64,000 nt of DNA from Phycisphaerae bacterium (lineage in GTDB: Bacteria > Planctomycetota > Phycisphaerae > Sedimentisphaerales > Anaerohalosphaeraceae): the NCBI GenBank assembly GCA_014859965.1, contig JACZKQ010000134.1, forward strand, positions 18,474 through 82,473, read 5' to 3'. This document shows positions 35,784 through 44,848 of the stretch, piece by piece (position 1 is the stretch's first letter; every line of letters begins with the position of its first letter). Both the position numbers and the translations under genes were made by a program. The notes under the pieces were generated by a model. That model saw only the letters and a list, made by a program, of their open reading frames with translations, did not search any database and had not been told where the DNA came from.

Positions 35784-36614
35784 CTAATCCGGTTTCTTCA
35801 GTTCCTCCACCTTGGGCAGGTCTTTGAGGGAACTGAGCCCGAAGATATCGAGAAATCGTCGGGTTGTGCCGTAAAGCATGGGCCGTCCGATGACTTCCGC
35901 CCGCCCCACGATTTTCACGAGCCCCTTGTACATCAGATTGCGGATGACCTCCCCACTGGCGACGCCGCGAATGGCTTCGATGTCGGCACGGATGAGCGGC
36001 TGCTTGTAAGCGATGATCGCCAGTGTTTCAAGGGCAGCCTGAGTGAGTTTGTTGTCCGTCCGGACCCGCAGCAGTTTTCGCAGCCACGGATTATACGCCG
36101 GCAGCGTCATCATCTGGTAACCGCCGGCGATCTCCTCGATGCGAAACGCACAATTGGAGCGGGCGTATTTCTTGTTGAGCTCCTTGACACTGCGGCGAAC
36201 CTGCTTGACCGACCCGGCCTCGAGCACGCTGACCAGCCGCGCAGGCGTCAGCGGCTCATCGCTGGCGAACAAGATCGCCTCGATCACCGAGTCCATGTCG
36301 CTCATGATCTCGCCGTCGGGCTCGTCGTCTTCGTCGTCCTCCTCGCTGTCCGTCCCGTCCTCCATGCCGTCGCTGTCGTCCGCTCCATCAGTAGGCGAAT
36401 CGTCGTCAAGCGAGGGTTCGTCGTCAGCTTCGTTTGCGGGTGTCTGGTCTTCCACGAGACCGTCAACGAGCTGATCGTCACATATCTGTTCGTCTATATC
36501 GTTATCTTCCACCGGAGTCGGCTCACCGCCCCCGTCGACCGCTTGCCGGTCTGTCGCCGGTGCGTCATCAGGCGTCTGTGCCGCGTCCATGCCGGTTTCC
36601 TGCTGCTGTGTCAT
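35784..36614 (-). CDS. scpB: Segregation and condensation protein B with acidic N-terminal extension
   Basis: The last 170 residues of the 276-residue protein are ScpB: SVIEAILFASDEPLTPARL, winged helices, TQAALETLAIIAYKQP, RGVASGEVIRNL and GRPMLYGTT. ScpB joins ScpA and SMC in chromosome compaction. The first 105 residues are very rich in Asp and Glu (for example DSEEDDEDDEPDG), probably disordered, and not part of usual ScpB. ATG 36614 overlaps the TGA of the Nif3 gene (ATGA), implying translational coupling. No scpA is visible nearby. Confidence 0.9.
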   Translation of the reverse strand: MTQQQETGMDAAQTPDDAPATDRQAVDGGGEPTPVEDNDIDEQICDDQLVDGLVEDQTPANEADDEPSLDDDSPTDGADDSDGMEDGTDSEEDDEDDEPDGEIMSDMDSVIEAILFASDEPLTPARLVSVLEAGSVKQVRRSVKELNKKYARSNCAFRIEEIAGGYQMMTLPAYNPWLRKLLRVRTDNKLTQAALETLAIIAYKQPLIRADIEAIRGVASGEVIRNLMYKGLVKIVGRAEVIGRPMLYGTTRRFLDIFGLSSLKDLPKVEELKKPD

Positions 36615-37723
36615 ATTGTCTTCCAAACAAACGGATCCCTGTCTTTGGTGCTCTGCTTTATTGTGACGCCGCTGAGCCCTTTTTTCAACTGTTTTGCAAG
36701 ATTTTTCAGGGCAAAACGCTCGGAGACTGTGTGCGACAGACAGATGCAGGTCAAGCCCGCCTCCTGGGCCATCAACGCCTGATGGTGCTTCAGTTCGCCG
36801 GTAAGATACAAGTCGCATTGGCGGTCGATAACATTGCTTATGAGCTTGCCGCACGAGCCCGCGCAGACGGCGGCGGTCTTGACGGTGCGTTTCTGATCGC
36901 CGATGATGCCCGCCGCGGCGGCGCCCGTGACCTCCTTGATGCGTGCCAGGAGATCGTCGACGCGGCGGGGCTCGGCGAGCCGGCCGATCCGCCCAAGGCC
37001 GAAGGTCTTTTCGACATCCCAGTGACGAACAACATCAAAAGCGGGGGTTTCGTAGGGATGGGCCTTGCGAAGGGCGGCGACCACTGCGGTGACCTTTGCG
37101 GCCGCGACTACTGTCTCCAGACGTACTTCTTCGACTTTTTCGAATTTGCCCTGGCGTCCGATGGCAGGGCTTGCACCTTCGAGCGGCAGAAACGTACCGG
37201 TGCCTTCGGTGCGGAACGCGCATTTTGCATAGTTGCCGACCTGCCCGGCGCCGGCGGCATGCACCGCCTCGGCGACCTTGTCCACATCCGGCGCCGGCAC
37301 GAAGGTGATCAGCTTGTAGAGCGGCCCAGCGGGATCATCCACATAATCGCCTATAGGTCCGCATTCGACCAGACCGAGGATGTCGGCCAATGCATCGTTG
37401 ACGCCCCCGGCGGCCACGTCCAGCGAAGTGTGAATCGAATACACGCCGATTCCGGCCCGGATCAGATTGTAAATTACGCCGCTGGGCCCCGCGGCGGTGA
37501 TCTTCTTGAGCCCATCCCAGATTGCCGGATGGTAACTTACGATCAGGTCCGCTTTGTACGCCTTGGCCTCGGCGACAACGTCCCGCGTGATATCGATCGT
37601 CACGAGTATGCGGTCGATCTCGCGATCAGGATCACCTATGAGAAATCCGACATTGTCCCAGTCCTGAGCCAGCTTCAGCGGTGCGATCTTTTCGATTTCG
37701 GCGGCGATCCGGTCTATCTTCAT
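36611..37723 (-). CDS. Nif3-like dinuclear metal centre protein
   Basis: A 370-residue NIF3 family protein: the N-terminal lobe has DNVGFLIGD and LIVSYHPAIWDGL, with HTSLDVAAGGVND holding metal ligands; the C-terminal lobe has DLYLTGELKHHQAL with the remaining His and Glu ligands. A CutA/PII-like insert (about residues 130-235, YKLITFVPAPDVDKV) separates them, as in the longer members. The family is proposed to be a GTP cyclohydrolase-like or metal-dependent hydrolase; function is unproven. ATG 37723 follows AAGGGA by six bases. Confidence 0.88.
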   Translation of the reverse strand: MKIDRIAAEIEKIAPLKLAQDWDNVGFLIGDPDREIDRILVTIDITRDVVAEAKAYKADLIVSYHPAIWDGLKKITAAGPSGVIYNLIRAGIGVYSIHTSLDVAAGGVNDALADILGLVECGPIGDYVDDPAGPLYKLITFVPAPDVDKVAEAVHAAGAGQVGNYAKCAFRTEGTGTFLPLEGASPAIGRQGKFEKVEEVRLETVVAAAKVTAVVAALRKAHPYETPAFDVVRHWDVEKTFGLGRIGRLAEPRRVDDLLARIKEVTGAAAAGIIGDQKRTVKTAAVCAGSCGKLISNVIDRQCDLYLTGELKHHQALMAQEAGLTCICLSHTVSERFALKNLAKQLKKGLSGVTIKQSTKDRDPFVWKTI

Positions 37724-37740
37724 TGCAGGTCCCTTATAGC

Positions 37741-38583
37741 TCAATGTGTTGCAATGTACTCGTTAAACAGGCTGAGCAAACGCTTCGTCACCGGCCCGGG
37801 TTTGCCTGAGCCCACAGTATGAGCTTCCACGGCGACCACCGGCAGCGTCAGCATCACCACGTTAGTGACAAATACTTCATCGGCCCCTAACAGGTCATGA
37901 ATTGTAAGATCCTTCTCCTCCAAGGCGATGCCCGCGGCAGCGGCCAGTTCGCACACGGTTTTGCGGGCGATGCCCGGCAGTATACCGGCCGACAGATCAG
38001 GCGTGACAATGGCGCCGTTCTTAACGAGGAACACGTTGCTCATGCAGCCTTCCGCCAGCCGGTTGTCCATCGTAAACCACAGTGCCTCGGCGGCGAGTTT
38101 GCGATGCGCAGCGCTCAGCACCAGCAGCCGCGAGGCGTAACAGGTGCTCTTGTGGCCGCTCAGCGGGTCCGTCGGGTTCTGCCGCGCCTCGGTCAGCACC
38201 ACCCGTACGCCGCTGTCATAGTACTCCGCAGGATACGGAGCAAAATCCGTCGCTGTAATCAAGAGCGTCGGATGTGTTTCGTTCTCCGCCCGCGGCGGGC
38301 CGTTGGTCAGCGTCAGGCGCAGCCGGGCATCCGACAGGCCGTTGGCTTCCAGCAGGGCGGTTACTGCCTCGGTGATGTATGCTCTATCCCAGGCGTGATT
38401 TATAGACAGTGCCTCAGCGCTGGCGAAAAGCCGCTGCAGGTGATCGCCCAGCCCGAAGACCTTTCCGCCCCGGCTGCGCATTGTCTCAAACAGCCCCATG
38501 CCGTAGAGAAACCCGCTGTCGTTGTACGCAATTGCGGCTTCAGCCGCCTTTACCAGCCTGTCGTTTAAGAATACCTTCGCCAT
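37741..38583 (-). CDS. pabC: Aminodeoxychorismate lyase / branched-chain aminotransferase-like PLP enzyme
   Basis: The 280-residue product is a fold-IV PLP enzyme: FLYGMGLFETMRSRGGKVFGL, the PLP lysine in SGHKSTCYASRLL, AEGCMSNVFLVKNG and GILPGIARKTV. Position directly after pabB (17 bases) points to aminodeoxychorismate lyase, giving 4-aminobenzoate for folate; D-amino-acid or branched-chain aminotransferase activity cannot be excluded from sequence alone. The ATG at 38583 fits family length; the longer frame upstream overlaps pabB. Confidence 0.83.
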   Translation of the reverse strand: MAKVFLNDRLVKAAEAAIAYNDSGFLYGMGLFETMRSRGGKVFGLGDHLQRLFASAEALSINHAWDRAYITEAVTALLEANGLSDARLRLTLTNGPPRAENETHPTLLITATDFAPYPAEYYDSGVRVVLTEARQNPTDPLSGHKSTCYASRLLVLSAAHRKLAAEALWFTMDNRLAEGCMSNVFLVKNGAIVTPDLSAGILPGIARKTVCELAAAAGIALEEKDLTIHDLLGADEVFVTNVVMLTLPVVAVEAHTVGSGKPGPVTKRLLSLFNEYIATH

Positions 38584-38600
38584 CGTATCCCGTCCAATTC

Positions 38601-40043
38601 TTATGACTGTTGCACCGCAGCGATTCCGGCAAGCAGCGCCCTGGCCTTGGTGATCGTCTCTTCCCACTCGGCTTCGGGTTCCGAGTCCGCGACAATGCCG
38701 CCCCCGGTCTGCGCATACGCCGTGCCGCCGGCAATGATAACCGTGCGAATAGCGATATTCAAGCATACGCTGCCGTCGAGACCGATATAGCCGATGCTGC
38801 CGGTGTATACGCCCCGTCGGGTCGGTTCGAGCTCGTCGATGATCTCCATCGCGCGAATCTTCGGTGCACCCGTGATCGACCCGCCCGGAAAGACCGCCCG
38901 CAGGATATCCGTGAAGCTGCATGCAGGCCTCAGCCTTCCCTCGACGGTTGCCACGGCATGGAAGACCGTCGGGTAAGTTTCGATCGTCCGCGGCTGCGAG
39001 ACAAAGCGGCTGCCCGGTACGCAGATGCGGGCCAGGTCGTTCCGCTCCAGATCAATGATCATGTTGAGTTCGGCCTGTTCCTTCTCGCTGCGCACAAGTT
39101 CGAGAAAATTCGCCTCATTGAGCACCGCCGCCTCCGGGTGCCAAACGAGCCGCCGGCGCGTGCCCTTGATCGGCTGGGTCGAAACCCGCCCGTCCCGCAC
39201 GGTCAAAAACATCTCCGGCGACGCGCTGATGATTGAAAACCGCCCCGCATCGATGTATGCGGCGTACGGGCTGGCGTTGTAGCGGTTCTGCCAGTGATAC
39301 AGTGCGATCGGTGAACGATCATAGGCACATTCGAAACGCTGTGAAAAATTGATCTGGTAAACGTCGCCGTCGCAAATGTACTGCCGGATTCGCTTCAGTG
39401 CGTCGAAGTAGGCGCCGCGGCTCATATTGCAGCCGGTCCGCGACACATCCACGGCCCCAAGATCCCCCTCGCCGACGGCCGGAACAATCGCGTTCTGTGC
39501 CTCTCTCAACAAATGGAGCAATCCATCTAATTTTGCCCGGGGCAATTGAACGTCTTCTTCCATCTCCAGCGCCACGAGCCACCACCGCTGCTCCAGGCGG
39601 TCATAACAGACGGCACGGTCGTAAAAGCAAAGGCGTATGAGCGGCAGGTGCAGATCGTCCACTGCCACGGCGGGCGTCTTTTCGATAAACCGTCCGAGAT
39701 CGTAACTGAAGTACCCGATCCATCCGCCGCAAAACATGCCCGCGGGCAAGTCCGTGGCGCCGGGGGCATCCAGAGCGTATCGACTCACCTCCTGCTGTAA
39801 TCGTTCCAAAGGCCGCTGCTCGTCGGCGCTGCACTCAAAAACCTCTCTCGGTTCCGCGGCCCACACGCCGAAACGGTTGGCTTGGCAGTCTGCCTCATTG
39901 CCGCCCAAAATTGCAGGCAGGGGCCGCTGTGCGAACAACTGGGTGAGGGCGTCCGGCCGGATTTGCATCGCGAGGCTCTTGCAGTGCAGGCGGACGGTCC
40001 GGTGAGAGGCTGCCGAACACGACGTGTCCGAACGCGCGGTCAT
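38601..40043 (-). CDS. pabB: Aminodeoxychorismate synthase component I
   Basis: The 480-residue protein is a chorismate-binding enzyme with IRQYICDGDVYQINFSQRF, the PIKGTRRR motif whose lysine is typical of aminodeoxychorismate synthase (anthranilate synthase has a different residue there), FPGGSITGAPKIRAME and YTGSIGYIGLDG. It adds ammonia to chorismate in folate synthesis. No glutamine amidotransferase partner gene (pabA) lies next to it. ATG 40043 overlaps the deoC stop (ATGA), implying coupled translation. Confidence 0.92.
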   Translation of the reverse strand: MTARSDTSCSAASHRTVRLHCKSLAMQIRPDALTQLFAQRPLPAILGGNEADCQANRFGVWAAEPREVFECSADEQRPLERLQQEVSRYALDAPGATDLPAGMFCGGWIGYFSYDLGRFIEKTPAVAVDDLHLPLIRLCFYDRAVCYDRLEQRWWLVALEMEEDVQLPRAKLDGLLHLLREAQNAIVPAVGEGDLGAVDVSRTGCNMSRGAYFDALKRIRQYICDGDVYQINFSQRFECAYDRSPIALYHWQNRYNASPYAAYIDAGRFSIISASPEMFLTVRDGRVSTQPIKGTRRRLVWHPEAAVLNEANFLELVRSEKEQAELNMIIDLERNDLARICVPGSRFVSQPRTIETYPTVFHAVATVEGRLRPACSFTDILRAVFPGGSITGAPKIRAMEIIDELEPTRRGVYTGSIGYIGLDGSVCLNIAIRTVIIAGGTAYAQTGGGIVADSEPEAEWEETITKARALLAGIAAVQQS

Positions 40044-40798
40044 GATGGACCGACCTCATTGTCGAAATTTTCCATGATCTGAACGGATGCCGAAGTGCCG
40101 ATGCGACTTGCCCCGGCCGCCAGCATCTGCAATGCCTGTTGCGCTGTCCGGATACCGCCTGCCGCCTTGATCCGGCAGTTCGGAGCGCTTTCGGCCATGA
40201 GTTTAACGGCTTCAGCGGTGGCCCCACCCTCCGGCCGCAGCCCTGTGCTGGTCTTAACAAAATCAATGCCCACCTGCTCCGCGGTCCGGCAGGCAAAGAG
40301 GATCTGCTCGTCCGTCAAGGCCGCTGATTCAATAATGACTTTCAGCAGCACCGGCGGGCGCATTCTGTGACATTCCCTGTAAACCGCTTTCATATCCCCC
40401 GCTAAACGCTCCACATCGGCCTCCATAATGGCCGACACGTCCGTCACCATATCAATTTCATCCGCACCCGCCATGATCGCCTCGCGAGCCTGTCGGGCCT
40501 TAATCGCCGGCGAATCCTCTCCGGACGGAAAGCCGGCCAAACCGACGACCTCCACCGGTTGGTCGCGCAGGAGATCCGCCGCCGCTGCGGTCCATTGAGG
40601 CGGCACACACACCGCATGGAACCCGTAAGCAACGGCCTCGCGGCAGTGCCGTTCAATGGCTGTTTTTGTGGCCAACGGGTTGAGCACCGTATGATCGATG
40701 CAGGCGGCCAATTGTTCCTTCGTCGTCGGCACGCCGGGACAGCTTGCGCCGTCGAACGATTCAGCCATATCGCCTGCCTCTGTCCGGTCGGTGTCCAT
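40040..40798 (-). CDS. deoC: Deoxyribose-phosphate aldolase
   Basis: The 252-residue product is DeoC: IDHTVLNPLATKTAIERHC, GFPSGEDSPAIK, DEIDMVTDVSA, the Schiff-base lysine in GIDFVKTSTGL and the second lysine in RIKAAGGIRT. It splits deoxyribose-5-phosphate to acetaldehyde and glyceraldehyde-3-phosphate in deoxynucleoside breakdown. Start 40798 lies one base after the stop of the upstream P-loop-like gene; ATG 40768 is an alternative. The neighbouring gene's deoxyribosyltransferase-like half may point to the same pathway. Confidence 0.93.
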   Translation of the reverse strand: MDTDRTEAGDMAESFDGASCPGVPTTKEQLAACIDHTVLNPLATKTAIERHCREAVAYGFHAVCVPPQWTAAAADLLRDQPVEVVGLAGFPSGEDSPAIKARQAREAIMAGADEIDMVTDVSAIMEADVERLAGDMKAVYRECHRMRPPVLLKVIIESAALTDEQILFACRTAEQVGIDFVKTSTGLRPEGGATAEAVKLMAESAPNCRIKAAGGIRTAQQALQMLAAGASRIGTSASVQIMENFDNEVGPS

Positions 40799-40799
40799 G

Positions 40800-41888
40800 T
40801 CACATCTCCGCCAGTGCGTATTCTGTCTTGAAGAATGCGACGGCTTCGTCCATGCCGGAAAAAACCTTCGTCGCCGTCTGCGTAACGAACACCGACGGTC
40901 CCGCCGGCGCCGTCCACACCACATACGCGTCCTTGCCCGCCTCATGGGCATGCTGGAGTTCGCGCTCCACGCCGCTGGAAATCGCCGCACGCCCGTCGGA
41001 CAGGCCGGGCACACAGCTTATGATCATGTCCGACTGATCGATCAGGGCGAAATCGCGTGCGTAGATCTGGCTGTTGATGTCGCCGCGAATCTGCAGCACC
41101 TCCCTGGCGTCGAAGCGGATGCGCCGCCCCAATGCGGTCACCTCGATCTGCTGTTTGCCAGCTGCTATTGCCTCGGCGGCATAGCACGGCAGATACGCCT
41201 CTTCGAGATCCGCCGGATCAAAACACGTGAACATCTCCTTCATCTGCGTCCGAAACGCACCGATTTCCGCGACAACCCCCGGCTGATCCATGACGTGCGT
41301 CATCGGAAAGCTCAGATAGGCCTTCTTCCGATGCGGCTCGAACGCGAGCCGGTAGAATGTCTCTGTCGTGGGGCTCTCGACCCCGCGGGCCACGCAATAA
41401 AACGGCGCGGCCTCATTGGTGCCTCGCTGCATCATCTCCGTCGCCAGCAATTCCTCCTCGCGCCAGACGAGCAAATCTTTGAGCGAGTGCCGTATCGGAT
41501 GCTCCTCGGTGAGCCTTACGTGCAGCGCCTCGACCCCGTCGACCATGCAGACGTACATGTCCGCCGCAAGCTGCCGGATCTGGTCGAAATCGAACGCCGG
41601 AAACAGGCCGTGCCGCCAGCGAAATGTGGCGTGCGTGTTCACGATGAGATGCTCCACGGTCCGCGATCGCGCGATGATGTCCTTCATGACGCTGCGCCGC
41701 AGATTGTGAAGCCGCTTGAGAGGAATATCCAGGATACGCCCCGCAGCCAGATCCGGCGCCTCCGCATACATCATATCGCCGATACTGCACACCAGAATGT
41801 CGATCCCCTGGGTTGCGGCCAGCGCACGGACCTCCTCCAGATAGCGCTTCTTGTCAATACCCACCGTTCCCGTGACGACAATGATCAT
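40800..41888 (-). CDS. P-loop kinase-like / deoxyribosyltransferase-like two-part protein
   Basis: The N-terminal half (about 1-180) resembles an adenylate-kinase-like fold: MIIVVTGTVGIDKKRYLEEV has a degenerate P-loop (GTVGIDKK in place of GxxGxGKT) and VEHLIVNTHATFRW is in keeping. The C-terminal half (about 190-362) resembles nucleoside 2-deoxyribosyltransferases: YARDFALIDQSDMIISCVPG and a conserved ISSGVERELQHAHEAGKDAYVVW with its glutamate. I do not know a named family with this pairing. It is coupled to deoC by a one-base gap, which suggests deoxynucleotide metabolism. Confidence 0.6.
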   Translation of the reverse strand: MIIVVTGTVGIDKKRYLEEVRALAATQGIDILVCSIGDMMYAEAPDLAAGRILDIPLKRLHNLRRSVMKDIIARSRTVEHLIVNTHATFRWRHGLFPAFDFDQIRQLAADMYVCMVDGVEALHVRLTEEHPIRHSLKDLLVWREEELLATEMMQRGTNEAAPFYCVARGVESPTTETFYRLAFEPHRKKAYLSFPMTHVMDQPGVVAEIGAFRTQMKEMFTCFDPADLEEAYLPCYAAEAIAAGKQQIEVTALGRRIRFDAREVLQIRGDINSQIYARDFALIDQSDMIISCVPGLSDGRAAISSGVERELQHAHEAGKDAYVVWTAPAGPSVFVTQTATKVFSGMDEAVAFFKTEYALAEM

Positions 41889-41974
41889 CTTCTATCCTGC
41901 GCTCCCGCAAGGCGGTATGCCCGCCGTTGTATGCACCCCTTGGTCCGGGCGCCATATCAGTCCCCCATGTCGGC

Positions 41975-43066
41975 TCAAAGATTCTGCAAGCGTTGCTGCT
42001 TATCGAAATCCTGCAGGGCTACAATCAATTCGTCCATCTCGCCTAAGATTATCCGTTCGAGGCTGTAGAGCGACAAGTTTATTCTGTGATCCGTCAGCCG
42101 ATTCTGCGGAAAATTGTACGTGCGAATCCGCTGCGAGCGGTCGCCCGAGCCGATCATGATGCGCCGCTTGTCCTCGCGGTCCTTATCGAGGAGGCTCTGG
42201 TAATGTTCGTACACGCGGCTCCGCAGGATGCGCCACGCCTTTGCGCGGTTTTTATGCTGGCTCTTTTCCTCCCGCATACTGACGGTAATGCCCGTAGGCA
42301 CGTGCTCGAGCTTGATCGCGCTGTTGAGCTTGTTGACGCTCTGGCCCCCCGGGCCCCCGGCGCGGCTGACGTGCTCAAGGACGTCGCTGGGTTCGATGTG
42401 AACGTCCACTTCCTCCGGCTCCGGCAGAACCGCCACCGTGGCCGCCGACGTATGAACACGACCCTGCGACTCCGTTTCGGGTACCCGCTGCACGCGGTGG
42501 CCGCCCCCTTCGTAACCGAGTTCCGCCCACACGCCCGGACCCTTGATATTCATGATAGCCTCGCGAAGCCCGCCCATTTCCGCGGGGCTGAAATCGAGGA
42601 TTTCCACCTTCCAGTGTCGCCGATCCGCATATCTGACGTACATTTGCTGCAGATCGCGGGCAAAGAGCGCCGCCTCCTCGCCGCCGGTGCCGGGCCGAAT
42701 CTCCATAATGATCGAATCGATCGCCGCGTCGTCGGCCATCACCAGTGTGTCTTTGATCTCCTCCAGCAGCGTGGACTTCTGCTCGGTGAGCTGCGAGATT
42801 TCCTCCTGCGCCATCTGCCGAAAATCGGGTTCGATAGCCGCGTCGGCCAGCATGGTCTCGGCATCCTGAATCCCACTGCTAAGCTCTTTAAACTTCCGAT
42901 ATCGTGTGACCAGCGGTCTGAGCTTGCCCTGCTCCTTGCTCAGCGAAATGAGCTTCTCATGATTAGCGGCCACTCCCGGGTCGCTGAGCTGCCGCTCGAT
43001 TTCCGCATAGCGGTTGTCGAGTTCGTCGAGCTTGGTCAGTAAATTATGGTCCTGCTGCTGAGCCAT
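41975..43066 (-). CDS. prfA: Peptide chain release factor 1
   Basis: The 363-residue product has the release-factor signatures: GGQ in AGGPGGQSVNK for peptide release, RVPETESQGRVHTSAATVAVLPE with the PxT codon-reading motif of RF1, and MRPGTGGEEAALFARDL-like strings. It ends translation at UAA and UAG stops. Length matches E. coli RF1 (360). The usual partner prmC is not adjacent. Confidence 0.95.
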   Translation of the reverse strand: MAQQQDHNLLTKLDELDNRYAEIERQLSDPGVAANHEKLISLSKEQGKLRPLVTRYRKFKELSSGIQDAETMLADAAIEPDFRQMAQEEISQLTEQKSTLLEEIKDTLVMADDAAIDSIIMEIRPGTGGEEAALFARDLQQMYVRYADRRHWKVEILDFSPAEMGGLREAIMNIKGPGVWAELGYEGGGHRVQRVPETESQGRVHTSAATVAVLPEPEEVDVHIEPSDVLEHVSRAGGPGGQSVNKLNSAIKLEHVPTGITVSMREEKSQHKNRAKAWRILRSRVYEHYQSLLDKDREDKRRIMIGSGDRSQRIRTYNFPQNRLTDHRINLSLYSLERIILGEMDELIVALQDFDKQQRLQNL

Positions 43067-43263
43067 TTTCCAAGGAACCTTAACGCTTTACGGCAATTCA
43101 AGAGCCGGATCGCTACACAAACCCGCACGCTGTGCTCTCTGCGGCTTCACGGCCCGGCCTCCGAGTTCTACGGCGCACCGCGGGGTAAGTACAAAAAAAT
43201 TACGCTGCCAATACATAATCTGTTTAATCATGACCGACAGCGCAAGTTGTAGATGGTATACAG

Positions 43264-43482
43264 CTACTTCTTTTTCTTGAAGTACTCGGACCCGAACTTC
43301 TTTTGGAACCGCTCGATGCGTCCCGCCGTGTCCACGAATTTCTGCTTGCCTGTATAGAACGGATGGCACATAGAGCAGATTTCCGCATGAATTTCCTTCG
43401 CCGTGCTGCGGGTCTCGAACGAATTGCCGCACCCGCAACGTACTTTCACGACCTGGTATTCCGGATGTATCTTTTCTTTCAT
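43264..43482 (-). CDS. rpmE: Ribosomal protein bL31
   Basis: The 72-residue protein has the L31 start [19 protein letters not shown] and the zinc cysteines CGCG and [20 protein letters not shown]. It belongs to the large ribosomal subunit. The zinc-binding (C+) form is present. It is 197 bases upstream of prfA on the same strand. Confidence 0.96.
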   Translation of the reverse strand: MKEKIHPEYQVVKVRCGCGNSFETRSTAKEIHAEICSMCHPFYTGKQKFVDTAGRIERFQKKFGSEYFKKKK

Positions 43483-43630
43483 TTTGTTTATCTCCGTGTC
43501 TTAGTTCTTGCAACAGGTAAAACACGGTATTATATCGAGAAGCGTTCGCAGTTCAAACCATTTTTTCCAAAATTTCCGCATTCTGCCGGCCGGACACGAA
43601 AATGCTCCGCCACTGGACTATAAGAGTAAA

Positions 43631-44605
43631 CTATGCGTGCGACCCGGCAGCCATAGCCGCATCCGCATGGGTAAAGCTCTCCCGGAGCGCATCGGCGGAG
43701 GCTGCCAGTGCCTCCTGTTCGCTCTGCGACAGGCGTGCCTGAATAATCGAACTGATGCCGCTGGTGCCCACCACGCAGGGCACACTCAGGCATGTATCCC
43801 GCAAACCGTATTCTCCCACCATGAGTGCCGAAACTGTTAAGACGCTGTTTTCGTTCCGCAGGATCGCCTCCGAAATCCGCCGCAGCGCCAGGCCGATCGC
43901 CCAGTAAGTCGCTCCCTTATAATCGATAATATGGTACGCCGAGTTGCGAACCGCTTGTTCAATCCGCTGGTGCTCCGTCTGGAACTCGCACCGCCCGCAC
44001 GTCTTGCAGTACTCTGTGACCTTCAGCCCGCCGACATGGGCCATGCTCCATGCGGCGAATTCCGTATCGCCGTGCTCTCCCAGGACATAGGCATGAATAC
44101 TCCGCGGATCCATGCCGCAATGATCGCTGAGCATATAACGAAACCGGCTGGTGTCCAGCACCGTCCCGGAGCCCATCACCCGCCCGCGCTGCCACCCCAG
44201 TTTGCGGATGGCGACATACGTCAGAACGTCTACCGGGTTGGTCACGACCAGCAAAACACTTTCGCGGCAATACGTGGCGATCTCGTCGCATATTGAGCAA
44301 ATGATTTCTGTGTTCTTTCGGACCAGGTCCAGCCGCGACTGGCCCTGCTTCTGCTTGGCGCCTGCCGTCAAAACAATCAGATTGGCGTCTGCACAGTCCG
44401 GATAGGCCCCCGTTCGAATCAGCACCGGCGGCACAAACGCAAGCCCGTGGCACAGGTCCATCACCTCACCTTCGGCTCGCTGCTGGTCGACATCTATGAG
44501 CACGATCTCATTGGCCAGACCCGTCTGCATCATGACGTAACAGTAGGTCGCACCGACCGAACCGGCCCCGATCACCACCACTTTCCTTGACTGAAACTCC
44601 TGCAT
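43631..44605 (-). CDS. ldh: L-lactate dehydrogenase
   Basis: The 324-residue product is in the lactate/malate dehydrogenase family: VVVIGAGSVGATYCYVMM binds NAD, SRLDLVRKN contains a catalytic-pocket Arg, VVTNPVDVLTYVA and the GEHGDTEFAAWS active site with its histidine are intact. TGAKQKQGQSRLDL has Gln at the position that favours lactate over malate. It converts pyruvate to lactate, regenerating NAD+. ATG 44605 follows GGGGGT. Confidence 0.92.
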   Translation of the reverse strand: MQEFQSRKVVVIGAGSVGATYCYVMMQTGLANEIVLIDVDQQRAEGEVMDLCHGLAFVPPVLIRTGAYPDCADANLIVLTAGAKQKQGQSRLDLVRKNTEIICSICDEIATYCRESVLLVVTNPVDVLTYVAIRKLGWQRGRVMGSGTVLDTSRFRYMLSDHCGMDPRSIHAYVLGEHGDTEFAAWSMAHVGGLKVTEYCKTCGRCEFQTEHQRIEQAVRNSAYHIIDYKGATYWAIGLALRRISEAILRNENSVLTVSALMVGEYGLRDTCLSVPCVVGTSGISSIIQARLSQSEQEALAASADALRESFTHADAAMAAGSHA

Positions 44606-44848
44606 TTCCACACCCCCGATCTAATGGTTTTACCCCTGTGTCATCGGCACTCGTGTGAATCGAATTGATCGATGCCGGTCCCTGGCGTGTCGTCCCAGCC
44701 TTTTTCAGCCAAAAACCGCATTTACATGCACGCCCGGACGTGGTATATTGACCAGTCAGGCTCCGAAACCCCAAGGTGAGCCAGGAAGAGGTCCGAAATG
44801 AAAAGCATGCCCATTAAAGGCGGCCGTCTGCCGGAAAGGACGAAACTC

